Position numbers and translations under genes: made by a program | Shown: in pieces, positions 25,563-35,064 of the stretch | How positions within the stretch are numbered: position 1 is the first letter of the stretch | How the letters are laid out: the number at the start of each line of letters is the position of its first letter | The notes under the pieces: model-generated | The model's database searches: none | The model's input: only the letters and a program-made list of their open reading frames with translations | What the model was told of the DNA's origin: nothing | NCBI GenBank assembly: GCA_032095175.1 | Contig: DAMCZI010000006.1 | Coordinates: 62,001-126,000, forward strand | Source: DAMCZI01 sp032095175 | GTDB lineage: Bacteria; Bacillota; Clostridia; Clostridiales; Caloramatoraceae | DNA length: 64,000 nucleotides | Direction: 5' to 3'

Positions 25563-27307
25563 TTAATGTCACCTCTATTTTCAGCTTCTATCGCTCTGCA
25601 AAGGCCGTAAAACCTGCTTGCTTCATCCTTTTCCAGTTCTTCTTTCCTGCCGTATTCAACTATACTTCCATCTTTAAGTATCATTATGTTGTCAGTCCAT
25701 CTCAATGCTGAAAGTTTATGTGCAATGGTAATTACTGTTCTTTGTTCTGTAAGAACATCAAGAGCTGAAAGGATTCTCTGTTCAGTTACATAATCTAATC
25801 GTGAGGAGATTTCATCCAGAATAACTATTGCCGGGTCTTTTAAAAACAAGCGTATTATAGAAATCAGCTGTGCCTCACCTGCAGATAGATTATTTTGCCC
25901 CATCTCAAGATATGTATCAAGCCCTTCAGGAAACTTTTCGAACCATTGCTTAAGTCCTATCTGCTCTATGGCATTCTCTATTGCTGTATCTGAAAAATCT
26001 TCGTTATATAATGTGATATTGTCGCGCAAAGTTCCATGTAGAAATTGAACATCTTGAGTGCAATACGCAATTACATTGCTTAAGCTTTCACCTTTCAACT
26101 CCTTTACACTGACTCCGTTCAACAGTATCTCACCATTTTGAAACTCATACAGTCTTGCCAAAAGCTTTGCCAGGGTAGTTTTGCCACAACCTGTCTCCCC
26201 CATGATACCCAGCCTTTCACCAGACTTCAACTCAAAGGAAATATCATGAAGAACATCATTATCCTTGGAATACCCAAAGCTCAGGTTCTTTACTGTAAGC
26301 GTGATATTTCTACCATCTGTTTCACATGTACCTTCAGCAATTCCACTCTCAATGTCCAATATTTCCTTAACTCTTATAAGCCCAGCCTTTGCTTCTTGCA
26401 GACTAGTGAAATTATGTCTGAATTCCTGAATAGGACCATATATTAAATCTGAATATGTATAAATAAGATATACTGTTCCCAGTGTGATTAGACCTTTTTC
26501 CCACAGCATAACAGCGATACCTAAAGAAAGCACAGTACCAATAGCATCAAGAATCGTTGATGAACTCCATAGCTTTGAGTACATCATCCCCCCAGGGAAG
26601 CTTTCCTTAAGTCGTTTTTTCATTGCCTCATTCAGGCTGTGAAGAGAATATTTCTCGGCGGCATTTGTTCGTACCTCAACAGCGTTATCTATTTTTTCTT
26701 TCATAATGCCATTAAATTTTGAAGCAGCTTCTGAACGCTTAACATATAATTTCATGCCGTAATCCTGTATTTTTTTGAAGACCCATACAGAAACAATACA
26801 TAATACCAGCATTGCAACAGCAATAACTGGATTTTTCAGTGCCAATGCTATTAGAACACCAACCATAAAAATAGTACTTCCAACCAGCTTAAAAATAAGT
26901 ACATAAAAATAGGAGAACAGCCCTTCTACATCCTCATCCAACCTTGTTATTACCTCACCACTTGTCCACTTTTCATGATGTTCCATGTCCATTTTCAGAA
27001 AATGAGCCAATACATCTTTTCTAAAGGAGTTAGTAATCTTCCAGCCGAAACGCTCTGCAAAATATGATTCAAATACACCAGCAGCCATCTTTAAAATAAT
27101 TGTTCCTAAATAGATCAAAACTATCAAGCTGATATATCCAAATGTTTTCCCAGCTTGAGCTGAATCAATAAAATAACTCAACACCTGGGGTGCAATGATT
27201 TGAAGCACAATATTGCTAATAAAAAATACCCCCAGCGACATCATGGTTTTTCTTTGGCCTTTCAAGTATTTTATTATAAATAAACTAAAATATTTATTCC
27301 TTTTCAT
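25559..27307 (-). CDS. ABC exporter subunit with intact catalytic site
   Basis: 582 residues: six helices and a nucleotide-binding domain with Walker A IMGETGCGKTTLAKL, Walker B AIVILDEISSRLD and switch His in VITIAHKLSAL. Its signature is altered to LSAGEAQL. Because each ATP site combines Walker A/B of one subunit with the signature of the other, its own Walker site pairs with the partner's good LSGGQ. First gene of the exporter pair; the substrate (drug, peptide or lipid) cannot be told. Confidence 0.92.
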   Translation of the reverse strand: MKRNKYFSLFIIKYLKGQRKTMMSLGVFFISNIVLQIIAPQVLSYFIDSAQAGKTFGYISLIVLIYLGTIILKMAAGVFESYFAERFGWKITNSFRKDVLAHFLKMDMEHHEKWTSGEVITRLDEDVEGLFSYFYVLIFKLVGSTIFMVGVLIALALKNPVIAVAMLVLCIVSVWVFKKIQDYGMKLYVKRSEAASKFNGIMKEKIDNAVEVRTNAAEKYSLHSLNEAMKKRLKESFPGGMMYSKLWSSSTILDAIGTVLSLGIAVMLWEKGLITLGTVYLIYTYSDLIYGPIQEFRHNFTSLQEAKAGLIRVKEILDIESGIAEGTCETDGRNITLTVKNLSFGYSKDNDVLHDISFELKSGERLGIMGETGCGKTTLAKLLARLYEFQNGEILLNGVSVKELKGESLSNVIAYCTQDVQFLHGTLRDNITLYNEDFSDTAIENAIEQIGLKQWFEKFPEGLDTYLEMGQNNLSAGEAQLISIIRLFLKDPAIVILDEISSRLDYVTEQRILSALDVLTEQRTVITIAHKLSALRWTDNIMILKDGSIVEYGRKEELEKDEASRFYGLCRAIEAENRGDIK

Positions 27308-27421
27308 ACTACACCTCTATTCTATATACGAAGTAAATCTTCTAATATATACCATATATATTTTAACACCCAGGGTACTCTGTTGAAATCCCATAAACAA
27401 TTATCAATCAAACTTGAGACT

Positions 27422-27708
27422 CTAAGTGGTACAGAAGGGAGAATAAGCAAATCCAGAATTTTTTAAGACTGTACCCATATCCTTATAGTTAAAACAGAAA
27501 AAAGAAGAAGAATCTCCATCATCAAAAGATTCTCCTTCTAAATCCTGTATTCTCCAATCATAGGTTGGAATTCCGCTGAATGGGCCAACATCACTATAGG
27601 GCTTTATAATCACATTTTTTTTTGGCTATCATCAAAAGGTCGTATAAATGGATGGGTTTCAAACAAAATATGGCTACCACCCTGAGCATAACTATTTTGA
27701 TATCTCAT
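27422..27708 (-). pseudogene. Small gene interrupted at a run of nine A (frameshift)
   Basis: A reading from ATG 27708 gives MRYQNSYAQGGSHILFETHP then FIRPFDDSQKK and meets a run of nine A (27615-27623, seen as T on the plus strand), after which the frame hits a stop. One more A would restore a frame running IIKPYSDVGPFSGIPTYDWR to a stop at 27422, about 95 residues in all. The 3' part alone could start at GTG 27613 (63 residues). I do not recognise the protein. The 5' part includes a half copy of the palindrome (ATATGGCTACCAC, 27668-27680). Confidence 0.45.
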
Positions 27709-28609
27709 AATAGAATCTATTTATTTCATTTACATGGCCTAATTTACCATACAGACTTATAGCAATCTTACTCATCCCAGTAATATATGCTCTTTTAATA
27801 CCATGCTTCGAAAGGTCTTGCATACATTTTATCAAGACATTTTTAGCAAATCCCTTCTGTCTAAAACCACTATGAGTACAAACTCTTTCTATTTCAGCAT
27901 TGTTGTTAACATAATCTATGAATGCTTCACAACCAGAAATATGTGTCCCATCTTCGTTCATTATGAACATATCAAATTCTGGTTTGTATATTGGACTCTC
28001 ACGTGCATATTCGGATGCAAGAAGATCAATTTTATTTACACACTCTTGTTTTCTAAATGCATTTAACTGCATTCTTCTATTGCCTACGGGATCATAATTA
28101 TCTTTCATATTAGAAAAGGTATACCCCATAGGTAACTCATTGTTCGTATCAATAGCCTTATCACAATCAAAAGCTCGGGTTACCTCACATACTCCTTTTG
28201 AGACAAACCCATTATTCTCAAGAACACTAATTTCATAATCCTGATTTTCAACAACCTCAGTATAAAGTAATCCATCCCTATTGCTCCAATTACTCTTTAC
28301 CCAATTCAATATTTCGTCATATAAAAATGGATATTGGTCTACTGCAAATATATAAAACATATTATCTCCCTCTTCAGAAATTGCAAACCCTACTAGGTTA
28401 TCAAAATGATCAAACCATAGGTGAGCATTTTTTCTATAAAAATTAGGGAAAAACCTTTTTTCGCTCCACAAACCATATTTCCAATCAATTATTCTTCCTA
28501 AACTCCATACAAAGTAATCCTTTTTTTTAGTATTATCCTCAATAATAAATTGAAGCATTTTATCAAAATCCTTGCTTTCAATAATAAAATCTCTATTTGT
28601 TAATCGCAT
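27692..28609 (-). CDS. GNAT family acetyltransferase, two-domain
   Basis: 305 residues. The C-terminal GNAT domain shows NNAEIERVCTHSGFRQKGFA (acetyl-CoA loop R-x-x-G-x-A) and ISLYGKLGHVNEINRFYYEI. The N-terminal 160 residues (GYTFSNM starts the second half) look like a diverged GNAT-like domain. AGGAGTG precedes ATG 28609. Acceptor unknown. Its stop overlaps the start of the damaged 27422-27708 gene. Confidence 0.82.
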   Translation of the reverse strand: MRLTNRDFIIESKDFDKMLQFIIEDNTKKKDYFVWSLGRIIDWKYGLWSEKRFFPNFYRKNAHLWFDHFDNLVGFAISEEGDNMFYIFAVDQYPFLYDEILNWVKSNWSNRDGLLYTEVVENQDYEISVLENNGFVSKGVCEVTRAFDCDKAIDTNNELPMGYTFSNMKDNYDPVGNRRMQLNAFRKQECVNKIDLLASEYARESPIYKPEFDMFIMNEDGTHISGCEAFIDYVNNNAEIERVCTHSGFRQKGFAKNVLIKCMQDLSKHGIKRAYITGMSKIAISLYGKLGHVNEINRFYYEISK

Positions 28610-28745
28610 ACTATCACTCCTATTATTTTTAAAAAGAAATTAAATCCAAATCTGTATATTTCTTATCGATGAGTATATTATAGCAATTTAGATTCTCCTT
28701 AGAAAGCCTGTAAACGATTACTAATTAAACTTGAGCATAAAAAGA

Positions 28746-28783
28746 GTGGCGGCTATATAAGTTATAACTTATATGGCTGCCAC
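28746..28783. repeat. 38-bp palindrome, copy 4 (one mismatch)
   Basis: Arms GTGGCGGCTATATAAGTTA and TAACTTATATGGCTGCCAC; the left arm differs from copies 2 and 3 at two bases, so pairing is almost perfect. It marks the right-hand edge of the palindrome-bearing region, between divergent genes. Confidence 0.8.
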
Positions 28784-29074
28784 TACTTAAAATGGCAGTG
28801 GATACAATATATCCACTGCCTAATAAATACCAAATCAATCAAAAATCCTATTTTAGATAAAAGAAAAGTAAGCCCCTCTATGTGGCATCAACTATATATA
28901 TAACTTATCCCAAAAGCGTCAACTTGTCAAGATATTTTTTAAAAAATCAAGAAAAGGCAGGAAAATTATTTTTAACTCCTTTTAGGAGTATACCACTATG
29001 CCCCTGCACATTTCTATTTTAGCCCTAACTAGGTTAATATTAATAGGCAAATGAAAATATGGAGGTGAATCATA
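28784..29074. other. Intergenic region upstream of the ABC-2 operon
   Basis: It holds a hairpin GGCAGTGGATA/TATCCACTGCC (28794-28820) and a short inverted repeat ACTCCTTTTAGGAGT near 28976-28990. The ribosome site GGAGGTG lies just before 29075. No clear promoter or gene was found, although transcription of the plus-strand operon should start here. Confidence 0.4.
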
Positions 29075-30058
29075 ATGCCACAAATTGAACTAAAAAACAT
29101 ATGCAAAACCTTTAAGGTTTCCGAGAGACCTGAAGGACGCTTTGGAATGCTTAGAGGTGCTTTTGTACGTAAAACAAAGATCGTTAAGGCACTTGAAGGA
29201 ATAAGCTTTAACATTGATGAGGGTGAGCTTGTTGGTTATATTGGTCCTAATGGTGCTGGAAAATCTACAACAGTTAAGGTTATGAGTGGAATACTGACTC
29301 CTGAAAGTGGCAGCTGTACTATTATGAAGCGCACACCCTGGAAGGAACGTGTAGCTCACGTCTCTCAAATTGGTGTTGTATTTGGTCAGCGAAGTCAGCT
29401 TTGGTGGGACGTTCCGGTGAGTGATTCCTTTGATGTATTAAAGGATATCTATAACATATCCACATCGAATTATTCAAAACGTTTATCTGAACTGGTTGAA
29501 ACTCTTGATATATCTGCCTTTCTTAAAACGCCTGTAAGGCAACTCTCCTTAGGTCAGCGTATGCGATGTGAAATTGCAGCCTCCCTATTACACAGTCCGC
29601 GAATACTTTTCCTTGATGAACCAACAATTGGTCTTGATGCAGTATCTAAGCTTGCTCTAAGAGAGTTTTTAAAAAATGAGAACCAGAAAAATGGTGTCAC
29701 TATGATTCTTACAACACATGATATGGATGATATTGAATCCCTATGCAACCGTGTAATGGTTATCGGTCATGGGCAGCTTTTGTTTGATGGTAACCTGGAA
29801 GGCTTAAAGGAGCAATATGCCCCACTTAAGCGAATACGTGCAACAATTGATGGAAATATTAAAGAGTTCCCAATTGAAGGTGCCGAAAGTATAAAGGTTG
29901 AAGGAAATACTTGGACAGTAATGTTTAATCCTCTAAAAGTTGCAGCCTATAATATGATTGAGCGTCTAGCACAAAAGCTCCCTATTAAGGATATCGACAT
30001 TGAAGAAGAGAATATCGATGAAATAATCGCTTCAATGTATAAGGAGATGTGCTTATGA
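29075..30058 (+). CDS. ABC-2 transporter ATP-binding protein (COG4586-like)
   Basis: 327 residues. Walker A is YIGPNGAGKSTTVK, Q-loop region VVFGQRSQLWWDVP, signature LSLGQRMRCEIAASLL, Walker B ILFLDEPTIGLD, switch His TTHDMDD. The QRSQLWWD-V-P motif and length are typical of the COG4586 group that works with two ABC-2 permeases of the COG4587/COG3694 types. First gene of a three-gene operon; the cargo is not known. Confidence 0.93.
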   Translation: MPQIELKNICKTFKVSERPEGRFGMLRGAFVRKTKIVKALEGISFNIDEGELVGYIGPNGAGKSTTVKVMSGILTPESGSCTIMKRTPWKERVAHVSQIGVVFGQRSQLWWDVPVSDSFDVLKDIYNISTSNYSKRLSELVETLDISAFLKTPVRQLSLGQRMRCEIAASLLHSPRILFLDEPTIGLDAVSKLALREFLKNENQKNGVTMILTTHDMDDIESLCNRVMVIGHGQLLFDGNLEGLKEQYAPLKRIRATIDGNIKEFPIEGAESIKVEGNTWTVMFNPLKVAAYNMIERLAQKLPIKDIDIEEENIDEIIASMYKEMCL

Positions 30059-30903
30059 TGAATAACAAAAATAGAATAAAATCCAACATAAAGGCTTGCT
30101 TATCTCTGTTTAGAATTAAAACTGCATCAAGCTTTCAATACCGTATGGCTGGGTTTGCTGGAGCAACAACAAGCATATTCTGGGTACTAATTGAAATAAC
30201 TGTTTATACAATATTCTATACCTATGCAAACAATAGAGGCTCAGGAATTATAGGAACACTTACCCTTAAACAGGTAGTATCCTATGCCTGGCTAACACAA
30301 GTACTTTTTTTAATGCAGCCTATGAATATTGACAGTGAAATATTAAATAAAATAACAAGCGGGGATGTTGGAATAGAAATGTGCCGTCCACTGGATTTAT
30401 ATTTCCACTGGTTTTCAAAAACAGCAGCCTCAAGATTAACCCCACTACTTTGGCGTGGTTCAATCGTTTTAATAGTTGGTATGCTTATGCCTGCATCATA
30501 TAGATTGTCTATGCCTGCATCCTTCCCAGGATTTTTATGCATGCTCTTATCCATTTTAAGTGCACTTTTGCTGTGTACCTCCTATGCAATGCTTATATGT
30601 GCCGTGCGTCTTAGCATTACATGGGGAGATGGGCCAACATCTATAATGATGCTTATTGGCATGGTATTGTCCGGCGGTTATTTACCCCTTCAGCTCTGGC
30701 CTAAATTTATGCAGAGATTTTTACTTATTCAGCCCTTTGCTGGATATCTGGATATTCCTCTACGTTTTTATATTGGAACAATGCTTCCAAAGGATGCCTT
30801 CCTGGCCATCGGATTACAGCTAATATGGGTAGCTATTTTTATAATAACAGGCAGAATGTTAATGTCTAGAAAACTAAAAACTATTATAGTTCAAGGGGGT
30901 TAA
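30055..30903 (+). CDS. ABC-2 transporter permease, first subunit
   Basis: About 282 residues with six hydrophobic helices (for example FAGATTSIFWVLIEITVYTI, and TSIMMLIGMVLSGGYLPLQL). ATG 30055 follows AAGGAG by eight bases and overlaps the stop of the ATPase gene. This matches the COG4587-type permease. Paired with the next gene in a 1:1 membrane domain. Confidence 0.9.
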   Translation: MMNNKNRIKSNIKACLSLFRIKTASSFQYRMAGFAGATTSIFWVLIEITVYTIFYTYANNRGSGIIGTLTLKQVVSYAWLTQVLFLMQPMNIDSEILNKITSGDVGIEMCRPLDLYFHWFSKTAASRLTPLLWRGSIVLIVGMLMPASYRLSMPASFPGFLCMLLSILSALLLCTSYAMLICAVRLSITWGDGPTSIMMLIGMVLSGGYLPLQLWPKFMQRFLLIQPFAGYLDIPLRFYIGTMLPKDAFLAIGLQLIWVAIFIITGRMLMSRKLKTIIVQGG

Positions 30904-30906
30904 ACT

Positions 30907-31695
30907 ATGCGTCAAATAAAGCTATATTTTAAATACATCCGCTTAAACTTCCTTTCAGGCTTGCAATACAAGGGATGGCCTATTATGGTTTTCCAGGTGC
31001 TGCTTGTTGTTGTAACCGACCCACTTGGCTTGATTCTACTCTTTTCCCGTTTCGGAAGTATAGGTGCTTGGTCCATTGAGAAAATACTTCTCATATATGC
31101 AATGGCAATAACGAGCTCTGGTCTTGCTGAAACTTTTTGTCGAGGCTTTGATTATTTCCCCTGGCATATGATACGCTCCGGTGATTTTGACCGTGTTTTA
31201 TTAAGGCCTTCATCCTTATTTGTGCAGGTAGCAGGCTCCTACTTTCACATTCATAGACTTTCAAGGGTTATAAGCGGCATAGGTGCTATCATATGGTGTC
31301 TAGTAAAATTAGGAGTACACCCAACCATACTAAATATGACAATAATCATACTTGCACTTATTGGCGGATTTTTAGCATACACAGGAATTTTTATAATGAC
31401 TTCTGGACTTGCTTTCTTTACAATACAAGGGCTGGACTGGATATATATTTTTACAAATGCAAGCTATCAAATTACTCGTATACCTATGGATTATATGCCA
31501 AAGGTATTAAAAAATCTTTTCACCTTTTTTATGCCAATGCTGGTTATAAGCTACTACCCTGCCTCTGCTGCCTGCGGCTGGGGAGAAAGCTACCTTAAGG
31601 GTTTCTGTGCCCTTCCTGCAGGCCTAATGTTCTTTATATTTTCAACCTTCATATGGAACTTTGGAGTTAGACATTATAAAAGTACAGGAAATTAA
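30907..31695 (+). CDS. ABC-2 transporter permease, second subunit
   Basis: 262 residues with about six helices; DYFPWHMIRSGDFDRVLLRP is a conserved loop of the COG3694 group. It starts 3 bp after the previous stop and ends the operon just ahead of a terminator. Confidence 0.9.
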   Translation: MRQIKLYFKYIRLNFLSGLQYKGWPIMVFQVLLVVVTDPLGLILLFSRFGSIGAWSIEKILLIYAMAITSSGLAETFCRGFDYFPWHMIRSGDFDRVLLRPSSLFVQVAGSYFHIHRLSRVISGIGAIIWCLVKLGVHPTILNMTIIILALIGGFLAYTGIFIMTSGLAFFTIQGLDWIYIFTNASYQITRIPMDYMPKVLKNLFTFFMPMLVISYYPASAACGWGESYLKGFCALPAGLMFFIFSTFIWNFGVRHYKSTGN

Positions 31696-31707
31696 ATAAT
31701 AAAAAAT

Positions 31708-31757
31708 CCATGTATGGAACAAATGGGGAAAAACTTTATCATTTATTCCATACATGG
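31708..31757 (+). terminator. Hairpin terminator after the ABC-2 operon
   Basis: CCATGTATGGAACAAAT pairs with TTATTCCATACATGG across a loop of about 18 bases. It is flanked by an A-run on the left and only a weak T-run on the right. It sits between genes transcribed toward each other (plus-strand operon left, minus-strand operon right) and may serve both. Confidence 0.55.
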
Positions 31758-31945
31758 CTCATTATTATAATTAAGAACTTTTGGTTTAAGATCTCTAATA
31801 TCAAATTCATTTATTGATATTAGCACTGCTAAAGAATATAATTCCTAACATTAATTCTAAACTACGACTTATACCATTAAGTAAAGGCGTTTTACTATTA
31901 TTGTAGGAATTAATAATGCAATAGTTTGCTTATTACACACTCTGT

Positions 31946-32587
31946 TTAATTAAATAATGCTTTGATGTAATCTGTAACTTCGTTATCTTTTGCATTAGCA
32001 AAGAATAATTCTTTAAATTCTTTATAGTCTAGGATGCTTTTTAAATATTTTTTATCCATATTCTTATAAGCTTCTATCACTGGATATTGGGAAGCATATT
32101 TAATATTTGTATACATTGCTTTTCTGCTGCGTGCTTCTCCTTCAGCATAGATTTCTGGATATCCTTTTCCAAATTCTTGAGCAAATAGTTTCTCAAATAC
32201 ATATCTCAAATTAATTTCAGCACCCCATCCAAAGCCCTGACCAAATGGCATGCTTATAGCATTACCTGCATTTACTTGTGTAAATAAATAAGCATCTAAT
32301 GGTGTATTCACATATCCACATGTAATGTTTGAAAAAGCATTACATGACATTGATGCACCTTGACCAGTTCCACATCCAGTAACCACAAAGTCTACTGCTT
32401 CACTAGCCAATAAAATACTTGCTATTACACCTATTTGAATATAGTTGATTTCATGCTCATCTTTTTCACTGTACATACCATAGTTTTGAACTGTGTGTCC
32501 TTTTTTTTCTGCTTCCTCTTTCAATACGGAATATATTAAACTATTTTTATCTGCTTGAGAATCTTCATTAATTAATGCAATTTTCAT
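31946..32587 (-). CDS. RpiB/LacA/LacB-family sugar-phosphate isomerase, long form
   Basis: 213 residues; the core VDFVVTGCGTGQGASMSCNA and NAGNAISMPFG matches the RpiB/LacAB family (active-site Cys in GCGTGQG). The chain is about 60 residues longer than RpiB, with an extra helical C-terminus. It should interconvert an aldose and ketose phosphate produced by the PTS. Last gene of the sugar island, 14 bp after EIID. Confidence 0.85.
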   Translation of the reverse strand: MKIALINEDSQADKNSLIYSVLKEEAEKKGHTVQNYGMYSEKDEHEINYIQIGVIASILLASEAVDFVVTGCGTGQGASMSCNAFSNITCGYVNTPLDAYLFTQVNAGNAISMPFGQGFGWGAEINLRYVFEKLFAQEFGKGYPEIYAEGEARSRKAMYTNIKYASQYPVIEAYKNMDKKYLKSILDYKEFKELFFANAKDNEVTDYIKALFN

Positions 32588-32601
32588 TATAATCCCTCTT
32601 T

Positions 32602-33405
32602 CTAGAACATTCCTATTAATGCACCTAAAATACCAAATAAAATTATACCTGCTAGTATTTTTGTTACTTTAACATCTTTCTTCAATAAATAGAAAACGAA
32701 TAAGGTAGATAATAAAGGTAATAAGTTAGGTATAATCCCATTGATTGTTTCAAGTAAGCTTACTTTATTAAATGTTACTGCTAAAGGTACATTTACTGTA
32801 GTTGCAACCATCCCACCAATAACCATTAAGCCTAGAATAGATGCACCCTTGAAAACCTTCTCCATAATACCGGACTCTTCTACCTTGCTTAAGAAAGAAG
32901 TTCCCAATTTATAACCTTTAAATACTAAATAGTAACGTGCTGCAAAGTTAGGAATGTTAAATAATATTAAATATAGTATAGGCCCTAATACATTACCTTT
33001 TAAAGCTAATGAACAGCCTAATCCAGCAGCAATTACACGTAGTGTTCCAAAGAAGAATGAGTCGCCAATAGCTGATAAAGGTCCCATTAATCCTACTTTT
33101 ACGGCATTGATAGAATCAGTATCAAAATTTTCATCATTTGCATTTTGTTCTTCCATAGCTGCAGAAATACTTAATAATAAAGTACAGATAAATGGAGTGA
33201 TGTTATTAAATTCCAAATGTCTTTTTAAAGCCTTAGACATTTCTTCCTTCTTATCACCATATAACTTTCTTAGCACTGGCATTAATGACCATGCCCAACC
33301 TAAGTTTAATTGTCTTTCATAGTTGAAGGAAGAGTTATAAGCGATAGATCTAAAAAATACTTTCTTTAAATCCTTTTTTGTAATTTCTTTATTAGAAGTC
33401 ATCAT
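32602..33405 (-). CDS. PTS mannose-family EIID component
   Basis: About 267 residues. The N-terminus KKDLKKVFFRSIAYNSSFNY, ERQLNLGWAWSLMPVLRKLY and LGLMGPLSAIGDSFFFGTLR-like VGLMGPLSAIGDSFFFGTLR are hallmark EIID motifs, and the C-terminus has a hydrophobic stretch. Together with EIIC it forms the sugar channel. ATG 33405 overlaps the EIIC end by 14 bp and follows AAGGGG. Confidence 0.93.
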   Translation of the reverse strand: MMTSNKEITKKDLKKVFFRSIAYNSSFNYERQLNLGWAWSLMPVLRKLYGDKKEEMSKALKRHLEFNNITPFICTLLLSISAAMEEQNANDENFDTDSINAVKVGLMGPLSAIGDSFFFGTLRVIAAGLGCSLALKGNVLGPILYLILFNIPNFAARYYLVFKGYKLGTSFLSKVEESGIMEKVFKGASILGLMVIGGMVATTVNVPLAVTFNKVSLLETINGIIPNLLPLLSTLFVFYLLKKDVKVTKILAGIILFGILGALIGMF

Positions 33406-34150
33406 CGCAATCCCCTTTCTCAAATACTGCAACTTGTTTCTTATTTACAATTAATAATGCAATCAAAATTCCCATGCAAGCAATACCCATTATTGGAATT
33501 TTTAAATAACTGGCTGCTAGAAAACCTAAGAAGAAGTATGGAGCTAGTTCCTTTGAAATAATCATTTTAACTAACATAGCAAAACCTAAAGCTGGTAATA
33601 TAGATGCTGCTACAGATAGTCCCTTCATAATAAATCCAGGAATAATTCCTAAAACTGATTGAACTGCTGGTCCACCTACATAGAAACATACAGCAACTAA
33701 AATAGCCATTGGAATTGGATAAGCAAGTGTCGATAATACATGCATTCTTGCTACACCCTTATCATCTCCATTTTCAGCATAGTAATCAGCCTTATGTACA
33801 AAATAGCCACGAATAAATGTATAAATAAATTGCTTAACTAATAATGCAAGAGTAGCAATTGGAAGCGATAAAGCCACAGCGCCCTCAATTCCTGAACCAG
33901 TTGAAATTGCAAATGCAGCTCCCAATATACCACCAGTGTAAATATCTGGTGGGAAGGCTCCTCCAATTGTTAAAGTACCCATGTAAACTAACTCTAGGGA
34001 TGCTCCTACCAATAACCCTTGCTGCATATCACCTAATGCTATACCAACTAATACTCCGGTACACAATGGCCTGTCGTATTGTGAATATCCAAGTGCATCA
34101 CCCATATAAGCTAAAAATGCAATCAGTCCGATCAAAATAGCTTGTATCAT
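33392..34150 (-). CDS. PTS mannose/sorbose-family EIIC component
   Basis: 252 residues with about seven helices. The family motifs are YSQYDRPLCTGVLVGIALGD and GLLVGASLELVYMGTLTIGG, followed by PPDIYTGGILGAAFAIS. It forms the substrate-specific part of the channel. Confidence 0.93.
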   Translation of the reverse strand: MIQAILIGLIAFLAYMGDALGYSQYDRPLCTGVLVGIALGDMQQGLLVGASLELVYMGTLTIGGAFPPDIYTGGILGAAFAISTGSGIEGAVALSLPIATLALLVKQFIYTFIRGYFVHKADYYAENGDDKGVARMHVLSTLAYPIPMAILVAVCFYVGGPAVQSVLGIIPGFIMKGLSVAASILPALGFAMLVKMIISKELAPYFFLGFLAASYLKIPIMGIACMGILIALLIVNKKQVAVFEKGDCDDDF

Positions 34151-34168
34151 AGTATTCTCCTCCTAATG

Positions 34169-34633
34169 TTAAAAATTCTTAACTGGATCGTTTGGTACCA
34201 TACGTAATTCAACACTTTTACCTATATTTTTCAATTCAGTTAATTGCTGTTCATCCTCATCTGAAAAGTTAATGTTCTTATTTGCTGGATGAGGATGGGT
34301 TTTATCAGTAGCTTTTAAGCCACCAATATTCACAGTTTTAATGCGATCAACAGCTTTTGCTAATTTATAAGCATCTGCAACTTTATCAACTACTATAAAT
34401 AGATTGTATTTATCAGCTTTACCAGTGTTAAGCGCATTAATAGAATCTTGTACACTTTTGATAATTAATTTACAGCTAGCAGGCTTAGCCAATCTCAAAG
34501 TAGTCTTTCTTAAGTCATCACTTACTGCTTCATCATTAGCAATTAAAATGCAGTCGACACCTAGATAGCCTGTCCATGAAAATGCTACTTGACCATGGAG
34601 CAAACGGTGATCTACCCTAAGTAATTTAACCAT
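34169..34633 (-). CDS. PTS mannose/sorbose-family EIIB component
   Basis: 154 residues; VKLLRVDHRLLHGQVAFSW carries the phosphorylated His (DHRLLHGQV). NEAVSDDLRKTTLRLAKP and VNIGGLKATD are also family motifs. It accepts phosphate from the EIIA at 34645 and passes it to the incoming sugar. Confidence 0.93.
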   Translation of the reverse strand: MVKLLRVDHRLLHGQVAFSWTGYLGVDCILIANDEAVSDDLRKTTLRLAKPASCKLIIKSVQDSINALNTGKADKYNLFIVVDKVADAYKLAKAVDRIKTVNIGGLKATDKTHPHPANKNINFSDEDEQQLTELKNIGKSVELRMVPNDPVKNF

Positions 34634-34644
34634 TTTTTCACCTC

Positions 34645-35064
34645 CTAAAAATCACTTTCTTCATCTTTATTCTCTAAGCAGTCATTACAAAACACAATAA
34701 AGTTTTGGCTATTCCTGCAGCAAGAGCGAATGGATTCTTCATCTAAACTATCTTTATGCATTACCAATTCTAGTAGTAGTCCAAGATTTAAACCAGATAC
34801 CAAGTAAAATGGATAGTCCTTTATATATTTCATAAATTCATTATTTACACTTCCACCAACTAAGTCAGTAATTACCAATAAATTTAAAGTGCTATAATCA
34901 TGTTCACTTACTTTACTTTTGATTAATTCTCTATAATCAATATCTTGTCGAGTATAAGCACAAATTGTCTCAATATTATCATGAATTCCTGCAATCATTT
35001 GTAGCGAGTCCAGTATCCCTTCTGCAAATTTCCCATGTGTTGCAATTAGAATTTTAGTTTTCAT
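34645..35064 (-). CDS. PTS mannose-family EIIA component
   Basis: 139 residues. ILIATHGKFAEGILDSL holds the active-site His, and LVITDLVGGSVNN is the second conserved motif. It overlaps the regulator gene by 11 bp, tying regulator and transporter in one transcript. Confidence 0.92.
   Translation of the reverse strand: MKTKILIATHGKFAEGILDSLQMIAGIHDNIETICAYTRQDIDYRELIKSKVSEHDYSTLNLLVITDLVGGSVNNEFMKYIKDYPFYLVSGLNLGLLLELVMHKDSLDEESIRSCCRNSQNFIVFCNDCLENKDEESDF

Noticed and set aside
13000..29000. Prophage or conjugative element
   Set aside because: No integrase, terminase, capsid, portal, relaxase or type IV coupling gene appears; the genes are metabolic or modifying enzymes and exporters.
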